Origin: VXRD01 sp965242535
GTDB lineage: Bacteria; Latescibacterota; UBA2968
DNA length: 64,000 bases
Reading direction: 5' to 3'
Assembly (NCBI GenBank): GCA_965242535.1
Contig: OZ251458.1
Coordinates: 62,001 to 126,000 of the forward strand
The notes under the pieces are model-generated. The model ran no database searches, was not told where the DNA came from, and was given only the letters and a program-made list of their open reading frames with translations. Shown one piece after another: positions 26,080-34,706 of this stretch (the first letter of the stretch is position 1; each line of letters begins with the position of its first letter). Position numbers and translations under genes: made by a program.

Positions 26080-27486
26080 ATGTCCAACCAACCCAATGTC
26101 ATCGTGTTTTTCACGGATCAGCAGCGCTGGGATTGCATGGCCGCACACGGCAATCCCTTGGGGATTACGCCCAATTTGGACCGCGCGGCGCAGCGCGGCA
26201 CGCATGTGTACAACAGTTTTACCTGTCAACCCGTGTGCGGCCCGGCGCGCGCGTGTTTGCAAACCGGCATGTACGCGAGCGAGACCGGGGTGCATCGCAA
26301 TGGCATCGGGCTGAATCCCGAGCATCGGACTCTCGCGCAGTGTTTCAACGATGCGGGCTATCGCACGGGCTATATCGGCAAGTGGCATCTGGCGACGGGG
26401 GTGCGCGGCGCCGTGCCCGAAGCACAGCGCGGAGGGTACCGGTATTGGCTTGCGGCCAACGCGCTGGAAGCCACGTCAGACGCCTATGACTGCGTCGTGT
26501 ACGACGAGGATGACCGAGAGGTGAAGTTGCCCGGGTACCGGGTGGACGCGCTGACCGATGCGGCGATTCGGTTTGTGGATGAACGCCAGAACGATCCCTT
26601 TTTCCTGTTCATGTCCTTTTTGGAGCCGCATCACCAGAATCATCTGGACGATTATCCCCCGCCCGATGGCTACCGCGACAGGTACGCCGGTCGCTGGACG
26701 CCGCCCGATTTGGCGGCATTGCCCACGCATCCGCAGGCCGAGCGCGAATATCCCGACGCCGTGCCCACGGGCGGCAGCGCGCAGCAACATCTGGCCGGGT
26801 ACTGGGGCATGATCAAGCGGTTGGACGAGGCTTATGGGCGGTTGCTCGACGCGCTGAAAAGTTTGGGGTTGTCGGAAAATACCATCGTGTTGTTCACCGC
26901 GGATCACGCCTGCCATTTCCGCACCCGCAACCGGGAGTACAAACGCTCGTGTCACGAAAGTTCGATTCGCGTTCCCACCGTGCTGACCGGCGGGCCCTTT
27001 ACCGGCGGGGGCACGCTCGGCGAGTTGGTGAGTCTGGTCGATTTGCCCCCCACGCTGTTGGACGGCGCCGGGTTGGAGATTCCCGATCAAATGTCGGGGC
27101 GGTCCATCCTGCCGATTTTGGGCGGCGGTGGCAGAACGCTCGCCAATCCGTGGCCCGATGACGTTTTTGTGCAAATTTCGGAGAGCGGCACGGGGCGCGC
27201 GGTTCGCACCGGGCGATGGAAATACGCGGTTCACAGCGATCGGACACAGCCAGGCGCAGCAGGGGCCGAACGCTATGGCGAATCCCATCTCTACGATTTG
27301 GAAGCCGATCCCTACGAATTACGCAATCTGATCGGCTATGAAAGCCACGGCCCGGTCGCCGCCCGCATGCGCGCACGCCTGCTCCGCTACATCCGAGAGG
27401 TCGAAGGCGAGTCCCCGGAGATCGTCCCTGCGGACGCGCGGCAAAGCGGACAACGCCGCGTATCCGACGCCGAAGTGGAGATGTGA
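26080..27486 (+). CDS. Sulfatase (formylglycine-dependent)
   Basis: A 468-residue arylsulfatase-type enzyme. PNVIVFFTDQQRWD gives the N-terminal metal-binding Asp pair. CGPAR at residues 53-57 is the CxPxR motif whose Cys53 is converted to formylglycine. YIGKWHL, EPHHQNH and FTADHACH supply the usual Lys, His and Asp/His of the site. It removes sulfate from a polysaccharide or small ester; no signal peptide is visible, so it may act inside the cell. GAGGAG precedes the ATG. The maturase that makes formylglycine is not in this window. Neighbouring GH95 and UxuA-like genes suggest breakdown of sulfated, fucose-containing glycans. Confidence 0.9.
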   Translation: MSNQPNVIVFFTDQQRWDCMAAHGNPLGITPNLDRAAQRGTHVYNSFTCQPVCGPARACLQTGMYASETGVHRNGIGLNPEHRTLAQCFNDAGYRTGYIGKWHLATGVRGAVPEAQRGGYRYWLAANALEATSDAYDCVVYDEDDREVKLPGYRVDALTDAAIRFVDERQNDPFFLFMSFLEPHHQNHLDDYPPPDGYRDRYAGRWTPPDLAALPTHPQAEREYPDAVPTGGSAQQHLAGYWGMIKRLDEAYGRLLDALKSLGLSENTIVLFTADHACHFRTRNREYKRSCHESSIRVPTVLTGGPFTGGGTLGELVSLVDLPPTLLDGAGLEIPDQMSGRSILPILGGGGRTLANPWPDDVFVQISESGTGRAVRTGRWKYAVHSDRTQPGAAGAERYGESHLYDLEADPYELRNLIGYESHGPVAARMRARLLRYIREVEGESPEIVPADARQSGQRRVSDAEVEM

Positions 27487-27504
27487 AACGAATCGCGAAT
27501 CAAA

Positions 27505-27607
27505 ACAGATGTAGAGGCAGTCCCCCGGTTGCTTGATACGCATACCCCGCCTGTTACGCTGGATCGCGAATCAAAACAGATGTAGAGGCAGGCCCCTGTG
27601 CCTGCCC
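27505..27607. repeat. Variant dispersed palindromes
   Basis: GATGTAGAGGCAGGCCCCTG then TGCCTGCCC at 27579-27607, and a truncated version (GATGTAGAGGCAGTCCCCC) at 27509-27527. Each is preceded by GGATCGCGAATCAAAACA or a close match. The arms differ from the main form (GGCAGG/CCTGCC in place of GGACAGG/CCTGTCC), and both changes are compensatory, so the stem is conserved. Confidence 0.75.
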
Positions 27608-27658
27608 GATGTGAACGGAAAGAGGGGTGTACTGACAACTGTACCGAGGAGACGAAAA

Positions 27659-28687
27659 ATGTACATTCAAGATCAAGTCCATTGCGACGATTTGGGCGAT
27701 GAGATTTTGAGTTTTTACCGGGCGATCAGCGTGGATTCCATCCATCTCGAATTGCGGGGCGGGCGCCCGCCGGCAAAATCGGGACGCGCGTTGCAAAGGA
27801 GCGGGACGGGGCAGGCCCATACCACGCTCGCACAGCGGATTCGCGCTGGGGAGGATTGCACGGAAGAATTTGAAAAGGCGCGGGAGTTGGTGGAATCCCA
27901 CGGCTTGAAATTGAACAACATCTTCATGCCGTGCTGGGAAGAGATCGCGCTGGCGATGGAAGACCGCGATGAAAAGATCGGGTACTGGTGTCGGATGCTC
28001 GAATCCCTAGGCCGAGCGGGCATCCCGTGCTTGGGCTGGAATTTCAAACCGATGGGCAATTTTCGCACGCCATCGGACACGGGTCGCGGCGGGGTGACGT
28101 ACAGCACCTTTGACTACGAACACTTCCGGCAAAACCGTCCGACGCCATGCGATCCCCCGGTTTCGGAAGGCGCGATGTGGGCGAATATGACGGCGTTTTT
28201 GCAAGCGGTGATCCCGGTGGCAGAAAAAGCGGGCGTGCGAATGGCTCTGCATCCGGACGATCCGCCCATTCCGGAACCGCTCGGAGGCATCGCGCAGATC
28301 TGTTCCTCGCTCGATCAATTCAGGCGCGTGCTTTTCGAGATCGCGCCGAGCGACAGCAATGGCATGCTGTTCTGTCAGGGATGCATGACCGAGTTGCTCG
28401 GTCGCGGCGTTTACGATGCGATTGCGGAGATGGCGTCGCACAACAAAATCGCGTGGGTGCATTTTCGCAATGTCAAGGGGCGGTTGCCGCGGTTCGTGGA
28501 AGTGTTCATGGACGAGGGCGATATCGACATGAAACGCGCGATGGCGACTTACCGCGACAATGGATTCAACGGCCCTTACATGATGGATCACACCCCGCGC
28601 TTTGCCCATCCCGCACACACGCAGTTGCACGGCAAAGCGTATGCCATCGGGTACATCCGCGCATTGATCGACGACGTCTATGGCTAA
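27659..28687 (+). CDS. Mannonate dehydratase (UxuA)-like sugar-acid dehydratase
   Basis: A 342-residue TIM-barrel protein of the UxuA/xylose-isomerase-like group. Around residue 196 it has MALHPDDPPIPEPLGG, the signature of mannonate dehydratases, with the metal-binding His. LFCQGCMTELLG and WVHFRNVKG supply the other Cys/His ligands, and MMDHTPRF the last. The likely reaction is dehydration of an aldonic acid to a 2-keto-3-deoxy acid, but the N-terminal half departs from true UxuA, so D-mannonate may not be the substrate. The ATG at 27659 has CGAGGAGACG upstream. It is followed after 36 bases by GH95, probably in one operon. Confidence 0.75.
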   Translation: MYIQDQVHCDDLGDEILSFYRAISVDSIHLELRGGRPPAKSGRALQRSGTGQAHTTLAQRIRAGEDCTEEFEKARELVESHGLKLNNIFMPCWEEIALAMEDRDEKIGYWCRMLESLGRAGIPCLGWNFKPMGNFRTPSDTGRGGVTYSTFDYEHFRQNRPTPCDPPVSEGAMWANMTAFLQAVIPVAEKAGVRMALHPDDPPIPEPLGGIAQICSSLDQFRRVLFEIAPSDSNGMLFCQGCMTELLGRGVYDAIAEMASHNKIAWVHFRNVKGRLPRFVEVFMDEGDIDMKRAMATYRDNGFNGPYMMDHTPRFAHPAHTQLHGKAYAIGYIRALIDDVYG

Positions 28688-28723
28688 TCGCAAATTCTAC
28701 CAAAAATCCGAAGGGAATTGTCC

Positions 28724-31030
28724 ATGAAATTGTGGTATGACGAGCCAGCGGAAAATTGGAATCAGGCGTTGCCGGTGGGATGTGGGAAACTCGGCGCGAT
28801 GGTATTTGGAGGCGTGCGGGTCGAGCGCGTTCAGATGAATGAAGATTCGATCTGGGCAGGGCCGCCTGTGCCCAAAGCCCAAGCCGGGGCGCGAGCCGTG
28901 ATCGATCGGGCGCGCCAACTGATTTTTGACGGGCAATACGCCGAAGCGCAGGAACTGGTGCAAGAACGGGTGATGGGAGAACGCATCGTCCCGCGCAGCT
29001 ATCAGCCCTTGGGCGATTTGTCAATCGAGCAAGAGGGGGTGGATTCACACACCGATTATCGCCGCGAACTCTCGCTCAATTCCGCTATCGCCACCACGCG
29101 ATGGGTCGCCGATGGAATCGCGTTTCAGCGCGAGGTCTTCGCCACGGCGGTCGATGGGGCTATCGCGTGTCGGATCGAGGCGGATCGCGCAGGTGCGATA
29201 TCGTGTCGGATTGCGTTTCACCGGGAGGAAAACGCACAATGGTCGCGTTGTAGCGAGGATGCGTTGGCAATAACCGGGCGAGCGGGACACGGAGAAACAC
29301 ATGCGGGCGTGAAATTTTACGCGGGCATTCGGGCGGTTGCGGAAAACGGGCGCGTTCAATGCGACAACGACGCGCTCATCGTCGCGGATGCGGACGCGGT
29401 TACGATCGTCGTTTGCGCGAGTACGGACTACAATTTCGATAACCCCGATGAGCCTTTGGAATGCGACTTGCGCGCTTTGGTGATGGAACGGGTGCATGCG
29501 TGTTGTGCGCGGCCATATCCCGATGTCAAACGCGATCACATGCGCGATCACGCGCAGTACTTTGACCGGTGCGCGTTTTCCCTCGGCGCGGACAACTATG
29601 CCGATGTGCCAACGGATCGCCGGTTGGCCGAGTTCGCGCAAACCTCCGACCCCGCACTCGTCGCGCTCTACTTCCATTTTGCGCGGTATTTGACGATCTG
29701 TTGTTCGCGGCCGGGCAGCTTGTGCGCCAACTTGCAGGGGATTTGGAATGGGCAATACGAGGCGCCGTGGAACAGCGATTACCACATCAACATCAATATC
29801 CAGATGATTTACTGGCTCGCCGAGTTGGTCGGCTTATCCGAATGCCACGCGCCGTTTTTGGAATTTGCGGATGCTTTGCGCGAAAATGCGCGACAAACCG
29901 CGCGGGAAGTGTATGGGTGCCGGGGAACAGCGGCGCATCACACGACCGATGTGTGGCGTTTTACCGATCCCTTTGGGAAGGTGCAATACAGCATGTGGTC
30001 GATGGGATGTGGGTGGAACAGCCGGCATTTTGTGGAGCACTACGAGTTCAATGGTTCAGATGCGTTTTTGCGCGATTCGGCATGGCCGGTCTTGCGGGAT
30101 GCCGCGCTGTTTTTTCTCGACTGGTTGACGGAAGATCCGCACGCGGGCAAACTCGTTTCCGGGCCGTCGTCTTCGCCCGAGAATCGCTTTCTCGCGCCGG
30201 GTACGGGCGAGGTGTGCAACCTCGCGATGGGGCCGAGCATGGATCAGCAGATCATTTGGGAGACCTTTACAAATTGCTCGCGGTGCGCCGAGATTCTCGG
30301 CCTTGACGATCCGGTTGTCGCCGAAATAAAAAGCGCGCTGTCGCGTCTTGCCGATCCCCAAATCGGTTCGGACGGTCGCCTGATGGAGTGGCCCGAGGAA
30401 TTTGATGAGCCCGAGCCGGGGCATCGGCATATTTCGCATATTTACGGCGTGTATCCCGGGTTTCAATTCGTCGGTCGCCCCGATTTTTTGGCCGCGGCGC
30501 GCAAGAGCATCGAACGCCGCCTCGCGCACGGGGGCGGGCACACGGGTTGGAGCCGGGCGTGGTTGATCAATGTGTGGGCGCGTCTGAAAGATGCGGACAG
30601 CGCTTGGGAGGATGTGCGGCAGTTGTTGATTCGCTCGACCCTGCCCAATTTGTTTGACAACCATCCGCCTTTTCAGATGGACGGCAACATGGGCGGCGCC
30701 GCAGGCATCGTGGAGATGGTGTTGCAAAGCCATCACCGCGCGGTCGAATTGTTTCCCGCGCTGCCAGACGCATGGGCAGAGGGCCGCGCAAAAGGGCTGC
30801 GCGCACGGGGCGGGTTTGTCGTGGATTTACAGTGGAAAGACGGGGAAAAATCCGCGCGGATCGCCTCGCGGTTGGGCAATCCCATTCGGCTGTTGTACGA
30901 TGGGGCGATGCGCGTTGTCGATGCCGATGACCACGCGCTCATCGCAGAAGGGCGGGATGAGGTGGTTTTTCAAATCGAGAAGGGAAAACGCTGTGAGATC
31001 GCGCTGGGTCGACCTAGCACAAAGAGGTGA
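28724..31030 (+). CDS. Glycoside hydrolase family 95 (alpha-L-fucosidase type)
   Basis: A 768-residue enzyme. The N-terminal beta domain begins MKLWYDEPAENWNQALPVGC. Around residues 349-357 it has WNSDYHININ, the GH95 signature whose Asn residues activate the nucleophilic water. EPGHRHISHIYGVYPG and FDNHPPFQMDGNMGGAAGI belong to the catalytic (alpha/alpha)6 barrel. Family members release alpha-1,2-linked L-fucose or L-galactose with inversion. There is no signal peptide, so it works inside the cell or on imported oligosaccharides. An in-frame TTG at 28718 is also possible, but AAGGGAATTGTCC fits the ATG at 28724. About 70 bases of its 3' end are duplicated at 31289. Confidence 0.9.
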   Translation: MKLWYDEPAENWNQALPVGCGKLGAMVFGGVRVERVQMNEDSIWAGPPVPKAQAGARAVIDRARQLIFDGQYAEAQELVQERVMGERIVPRSYQPLGDLSIEQEGVDSHTDYRRELSLNSAIATTRWVADGIAFQREVFATAVDGAIACRIEADRAGAISCRIAFHREENAQWSRCSEDALAITGRAGHGETHAGVKFYAGIRAVAENGRVQCDNDALIVADADAVTIVVCASTDYNFDNPDEPLECDLRALVMERVHACCARPYPDVKRDHMRDHAQYFDRCAFSLGADNYADVPTDRRLAEFAQTSDPALVALYFHFARYLTICCSRPGSLCANLQGIWNGQYEAPWNSDYHININIQMIYWLAELVGLSECHAPFLEFADALRENARQTAREVYGCRGTAAHHTTDVWRFTDPFGKVQYSMWSMGCGWNSRHFVEHYEFNGSDAFLRDSAWPVLRDAALFFLDWLTEDPHAGKLVSGPSSSPENRFLAPGTGEVCNLAMGPSMDQQIIWETFTNCSRCAEILGLDDPVVAEIKSALSRLADPQIGSDGRLMEWPEEFDEPEPGHRHISHIYGVYPGFQFVGRPDFLAAARKSIERRLAHGGGHTGWSRAWLINVWARLKDADSAWEDVRQLLIRSTLPNLFDNHPPFQMDGNMGGAAGIVEMVLQSHHRAVELFPALPDAWAEGRAKGLRARGGFVVDLQWKDGEKSARIASRLGNPIRLLYDGAMRVVDADDHALIAEGRDEVVFQIEKGKRCEIALGRPSTKR

Positions 31031-31034
31031 GAAG

Positions 31035-31241
31035 ATGAAATCCGTGGCCTTTTGGACGGTGTTTCTGTTTTACATGTATGCGGTATTTCATTGGTGTATT
31101 TGGATGCGCCGCTATTGGCATGCCCGGCTTAATGGGCTTGGTGATGACGCATGGAGACAGAAACTTCGGCGAGAAAAGAATCAATGGCATATTACGAGTG
31201 GCGTTTCGCTTGCGGTGTTGTTGTATTTGTGGCTTTGGTAG
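31035..31241 (+). CDS. Small membrane protein, unknown
   Basis: A 68-residue protein with an N-terminal hydrophobic helix (VAFWTVFLFYMYAVFHWCIW), a basic middle (RRYWHARLNGL and RQKLRREKNQWH) and a second helix at the C-terminus (GVSLAVLLYLWLW). GAGGTGAGAAG lies directly upstream and the start is four bases after the GH95 stop, so it is probably translated from the same transcript. No family is recognised; transport or signalling roles would be guesses. Confidence 0.55.
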   Translation: MKSVAFWTVFLFYMYAVFHWCIWMRRYWHARLNGLGDDAWRQKLRREKNQWHITSGVSLAVLLYLWLW

Positions 31242-31255
31242 CGGTATAGTGTATG

Positions 31256-31293
31256 AATTTGGTTTGGCAGGATGCTGGTCGCGCCACATCGAT
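31256..31293 (+). repeat. Direct repeat, first copy (second at 32147-32185)
   Basis: TTTGGTTTGGCAGGATGCTG followed by GTCGCGCC and CATCGATCA occurs here and, with one or two changes, at 32147-32185. The two copies bracket the YefM/YoeB remnants and the long repeat R3. Confidence 0.7.
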
Positions 31294-31358
31294 CACGCGG
31301 TTATCGCAGAAGGCGGGGACGAGGTGGTTTTTCAAATCGAGAAGGGAAAACGCTGTGA
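31289..31358 (+). repeat. Duplicate of the GH95 3' end
   Basis: About 70 bases are nearly the same as 30928-30997 inside the GH95 gene (shared CATCGCAGAAGG, GAGGTGGTTTTTCAAATCG, AGAAGGGAAAACGCTGTGAG). The copy abuts the ribosome binding site of the YefM antitoxin gene and is not translated as part of an intact gene. Confidence 0.8.
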
Positions 31359-31370
31359 GGAGGTAAAATC

Positions 31371-31646
31371 ATGCGCGATACCATTTCTTATGGCGCGTTG
31401 CGCGAGACGCTTGACGCATGTTTGGATAAGGTTTGCGACGATCGCGAACCGCTTTTTGTAAAACGACAAAAAGGCAAACATGTGGTGATTATGTCCAGTG
31501 ATGATTACGATGCCTTAGCGGAAACGGCTCATTTGCTCCGATCGCCGGACAATGCGGCAATGCTCGTGAACGCGCTCAACCGCGATCCGAAAGAACGGAT
31601 TGTTTTTGAGGATGTGGAGGCGGTGAAAAATGAAATTGGTCTTTGA
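31371..31646 (+). CDS. yefM: YefM/Phd-family antitoxin
   Basis: A 91-residue antitoxin with the family pattern ISYGALRETLDACLDKVCDD, then VKRQKGKHVVIMSSDDYDAL and TAHLLRSPDNAAMLVNAL. The N-terminal half binds operator DNA and the C-terminal half wraps the YoeB toxin. GAGGAGGTAAAATC precedes the ATG. The C-terminus (ERIVFEDVEAVKNEIGL) overlaps the start of the toxin frame by 17 bases, the usual arrangement. The toxin is cut short, so this is an orphan antitoxin. Confidence 0.85.
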   Translation: MRDTISYGALRETLDACLDKVCDDREPLFVKRQKGKHVVIMSSDDYDALAETAHLLRSPDNAAMLVNALNRDPKERIVFEDVEAVKNEIGL

Positions 31647-31743
31647 TCCCGGCGCGTTGGAAGACCTGCGATACTGGGTTCAGACAGAATCGAAATCGAT
31701 TTTGATACGTACAAATCAGTACCTGAGTTGCTCGCTTGTCTAA
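31630..31743 (+). pseudogene. yoeB: YoeB-family toxin truncated by a long repeat
   Basis: The frame starts at the ATG inside the end of yefM and reads MKLVFDPGALEDLRYWVQTE then SKS, a normal YoeB N-terminus. From about 31697 the sequence is that of repeat R3 (ATTTTGATACGTACAAATC), giving a junk tail and a stop at 31741-31743. YoeB is normally about 85 residues and its catalytic Glu, Arg and C-terminal His are all missing. The toxin cannot be active. Confidence 0.8.
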
Positions 31744-32080
31744 AGCGTTCGGTCCTAAAGCATCATTGGTTGCCTTCGATGCCTTCGGCGACCTACTTTT
31801 TTTCAACAGCAAAAAAAAGTAGGCAAAAAATGCCGCTCTCATGCGCCGAGGGGCTAGCACAGCGCAAATCGCTTTTGTAATCGCACGACATGCGTTGGCC
31901 TGCAAGGTGAAAACAAAAAAAGAAGTGCGTTGCGAGACGGACTTGCGCGCTGTGCGTGATAGCTTTCGTTGATGGGCTTTTGGGATGGCATGTTGGACGA
32001 TGGCTTCTTTGATGTACGGCATTACAGCATCCTGTCCGTCACGCTCTTGAAAAATTGAAATTCATAATTATTTAATTTAC
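31697..32080. repeat. Long interspersed repeat, copy R3 (type A, inverted)
   Basis: Opposite orientation to R1. Blocks seen are TTCGGTCCTAAAGCATC, the CTACTTTTTTT/AAAAAAAGTAGG hairpin, CGCCGAGGGGCTAGC, GACTTGCGCGCTGTGC, TGTCCGTCACGCTC, and an end at ATTTAATTTAC. It lacks the outer GTAAATTAAGTCATTC part seen in R1 on the side that touches yoeB. It interrupts the YoeB toxin. Confidence 0.8.
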
Positions 32081-32226
32081 AGAGTACTAACTGATTGACG
32101 AAATCACGAGAGATCCATTTCGAGGTATTGGCAAGCCCGAGCCGTTGAAGTTTGGTTTGGCAGGATGCTGGTCGCGCCGCATCGATCAGATACATAGATT
32201 GGTTTACAAAGTTGAAGGCAGAGCGG

Positions 32227-33327
32227 TTATTGTGCTGTCTTGTCGGTATCACTACGCTTGAGGTGCTTTTCCAAAAATCGCACGGACAGCGATACCACGC
32301 TGTCTCGCGTGGGGTTGCGAAAGCCGTGACCGGCATTGGCGACTTTGTGAAGCGCGACATCCAGTCCCGCTTTTTTCATCGCGGCGTAGAGGAGTTCGCT
32401 TTGGTTGTAGGGCACGGACAGGTCGTTTTCCCCGTGTACGATGAGCATGGGCGGGTCGTTTTTGCTGACGTACGCGATGGGATTGGCCGCGGCGACTTTC
32501 TCTTTGTTTTTTTGAATGGGGCCGCCGATCAAGCGGGATTCGGGGGAATCGGCCGCGTCGTGATCGATGCGGCCCTCAAAGTCATTCATACGCAAAAAGT
32601 CCGTGGGGCCATACCAGTTGCAGATCGCCTGCACGCGGCTCGAATACTGCCCGTGTTCGGGCGTTTCAAACGCCTTTTCATCGTGCGTCAAGCCCATCAG
32701 GGCGACGAGATGACCGCCGGCAGATGCCCCCCACGCGCCGATGCGGTCCGGATCGAGGTTGTATTTTTTCGCATTTGCCCTGACCCAGCGCACGGCTGTT
32801 TTGCAATCTTCAATTTGCGCGGGAAACAGGGCTTCGCCGCTGAGGCGGTATTCCACATCGACGACCGCAAACCCGCGCGTGGTCATGTTGCGCGCCTGCC
32901 CGCCATTGCCCTTGGACCCGCCGCGCCAACCGCCGCCGTGAACCCAGATCACCACGGGCACCGAGGATGAGGTATCGGGCGGCAGGTAGAGGTCGAGGGG
33001 CAATTTTCGATCTCCGACCTGCCCGTAGATCAGGTCTCGATGAACGGTGACGCCTTCTGGGATATTCACGGTATTCCTCCGTCTGTTGTTGCGAAAATGC
33101 ACGTCTTCTTCAAGTGTGACAAAGCCATCTTTGTCCGCGTCGATCCGATCGAACAGACGGCGTTGTCGCTCGGGAAATTCCTCCCGCGACAATTTGCCGT
33201 CTTTGTTTTTGTCATTGCGCGCAAAAAAACGCTCGGCCGCGCTTTGGTTGCGGTTTTCCGATTGCGTTTGAGCCACAATAGGACTGGTGATCAGCAAGGC
33301 GATGGCGAGAATTTTCCACGGCGTCAT
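32227..33327 (-). CDS. Exported alpha/beta-hydrolase esterase with N-terminal EF-hand pair
   Basis: A 366-residue protein. A signal peptide (MTPWKILAIALLITSPIVAQ) is followed by two EF-hand calcium loops (DKNKDGKLSREEF and DADKDGFVTLEED). A hormone-sensitive-lipase/BD-FAE-like esterase domain comes next: HGGGWRGGS forms the oxyanion hole, GASAGGH the nucleophile elbow, HGENDLSVP carries the acid and AGHGF the His. It probably removes ester groups from polysaccharides or other surface compounds in the periplasm, with calcium possibly stabilising it. GGAGACC lies ahead of the ATG at 33327. It is transcribed divergently from the UxuA-like gene at 33617. Confidence 0.85.
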   Translation of the reverse strand: MTPWKILAIALLITSPIVAQTQSENRNQSAAERFFARNDKNKDGKLSREEFPERQRRLFDRIDADKDGFVTLEEDVHFRNNRRRNTVNIPEGVTVHRDLIYGQVGDRKLPLDLYLPPDTSSSVPVVIWVHGGGWRGGSKGNGGQARNMTTRGFAVVDVEYRLSGEALFPAQIEDCKTAVRWVRANAKKYNLDPDRIGAWGASAGGHLVALMGLTHDEKAFETPEHGQYSSRVQAICNWYGPTDFLRMNDFEGRIDHDAADSPESRLIGGPIQKNKEKVAAANPIAYVSKNDPPMLIVHGENDLSVPYNQSELLYAAMKKAGLDVALHKVANAGHGFRNPTRDSVVSLSVRFLEKHLKRSDTDKTAQ

Positions 33328-33616
33328 GGCAAGGTCTCCGCTAGTTGGAAGGTGAGATGCAAGCCGCGAGATCAGCGGGCGGATCGGTGGGGACTGAAAG
33401 CCAGTCGCCGATCACTGTTTTTGTCAGTCGCCCATCCGCAAATGCGAGAGGCGAACCCGTAGCACGGCCTCCGTTCCTCGTCAAGATACGCCATTGAATC
33501 GCGTGTCGAAAGCGATTTGACGAACGATGGTTTTTTTCCATGTCGCGCTGTATCTTCATATATTGGGTTTTGACAGCGCGTCACAAGGGACGCAAGGCGA
33601 ATGAAAGGAGACGGTT

Positions 33617-34651
33617 ATGTTGAGAATTGCGATTGTCACGGCCCCGCAGGCCGGGCAACGGTGGACGCTGATGAGACAATGCGGTGTCGAATGCGCGGTG
33701 GGCGGCATCAATTTGCGACCCAAGCCCGGTGCCGAGCCCGAGGAACAGCCGTGGAGTTATACGTCTTTGGCAAAGGCAAAAGCCGAATACGAGGCGGGTG
33801 GCATTCCCCTCGAGGTCATCGAATCGCGCCCGCCGATGGAGAAGATCAAGATGGGGTTGCCGGGCAGGGACGAAGAGATCGAGGTGGTCTGCGAGTTGTT
33901 GCGGAACATGGGCGAGTTGGGGATTCCGGTTTGGTGCTATGCGTGGATGCCCGTTCTGGGGGTCATGCGTACCTCTCGGTCCATATCCTCGCGGGGTGGC
34001 GCGCACGTCAGCGGTTTCGATCTCGACGCGCTGGAGGCACAGGGGGATCCGACCTCGCGGCCGATCCGCAACATCGACGGGGTGCCGCTCGATGAGCAAG
34101 GGATAGATATGGCGTGCGTCACAGAAGAACAGCAGTGGGACAATTTGAAGTATTTTTTGGAGCGCGTGGTGCCGGTGGCCGAAGAGGCCAATGTCAAGCT
34201 GGCCCTGCATCCGGATGACCCGCCGCTTTCGCCCATTCGCGGGATCGCGCGCATTATGAGCAGCGTTGAAAATTACCAGAAACTCGTCGATCTCGTGCCG
34301 AGTCCGATGAATGGCATTGGGCTTTGTCAGGGCAATTTCACGCTGATGACCGATGATTTGCCCGGGGTGATTCGGCATTTTGGCGAACAGAAGAAGATCC
34401 ATTTTTTGCACATCCGAGACGTCGTGGGCAACCCCGAGAAATTTGAAGAGACATTCCACGACGACGGCAAGACCGACTTGGTCGAATGTTTGCGCGCCTA
34501 TCGGGACATCGAGTTCGATGGCGTGTGCCGCCCGGACCACTACCCGAAGATGGGCGACGAGCACTATGGCGATGAACACGGCATCGCGCGGCTCTTTGCC
34601 GTGGGGTATTTGAAGGGCCTGCGCGAGGCGGTTTATGCCGAGGGCAGATGA
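33617..34651 (+). CDS. Mannonate dehydratase (UxuA)-like protein
   Basis: A 344-residue homolog of the protein at 27659. It shares ALHPDDPPLSPIRGIARIMS around residue 196, LCQGNFTLMTDD, HFLHIRDVVG and RPDHYPKMGDEH, which together hold the metal ligands of the UxuA family. The end, HGIARLFAVGYLKGLREA, is also typical. It probably dehydrates an aldonic or uronate-derived acid. AAAGGAGACG precedes the ATG. The two UxuA-like proteins differ through most of their length, so they likely act on different sugars. It is followed by a toxin-antitoxin remnant. Confidence 0.8.
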   Translation: MLRIAIVTAPQAGQRWTLMRQCGVECAVGGINLRPKPGAEPEEQPWSYTSLAKAKAEYEAGGIPLEVIESRPPMEKIKMGLPGRDEEIEVVCELLRNMGELGIPVWCYAWMPVLGVMRTSRSISSRGGAHVSGFDLDALEAQGDPTSRPIRNIDGVPLDEQGIDMACVTEEQQWDNLKYFLERVVPVAEEANVKLALHPDDPPLSPIRGIARIMSSVENYQKLVDLVPSPMNGIGLCQGNFTLMTDDLPGVIRHFGEQKKIHFLHIRDVVGNPEKFEETFHDDGKTDLVECLRAYRDIEFDGVCRPDHYPKMGDEHYGDEHGIARLFAVGYLKGLREAVYAEGR

Positions 34652-34706
34652 GCAGGTGCGGGGTGAACGGATCATTTGGGACTGGGAACTCGTTAGGAGT
34701 CGTAAA

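Noticed and set aside
33328..33616. A minus-strand gene between the esterase and the UxuA-like gene
   Set aside because: Two overlapping frames of about 70 codons show no motif and no start signal; no feature seen apart from a plausible divergent promoter region.
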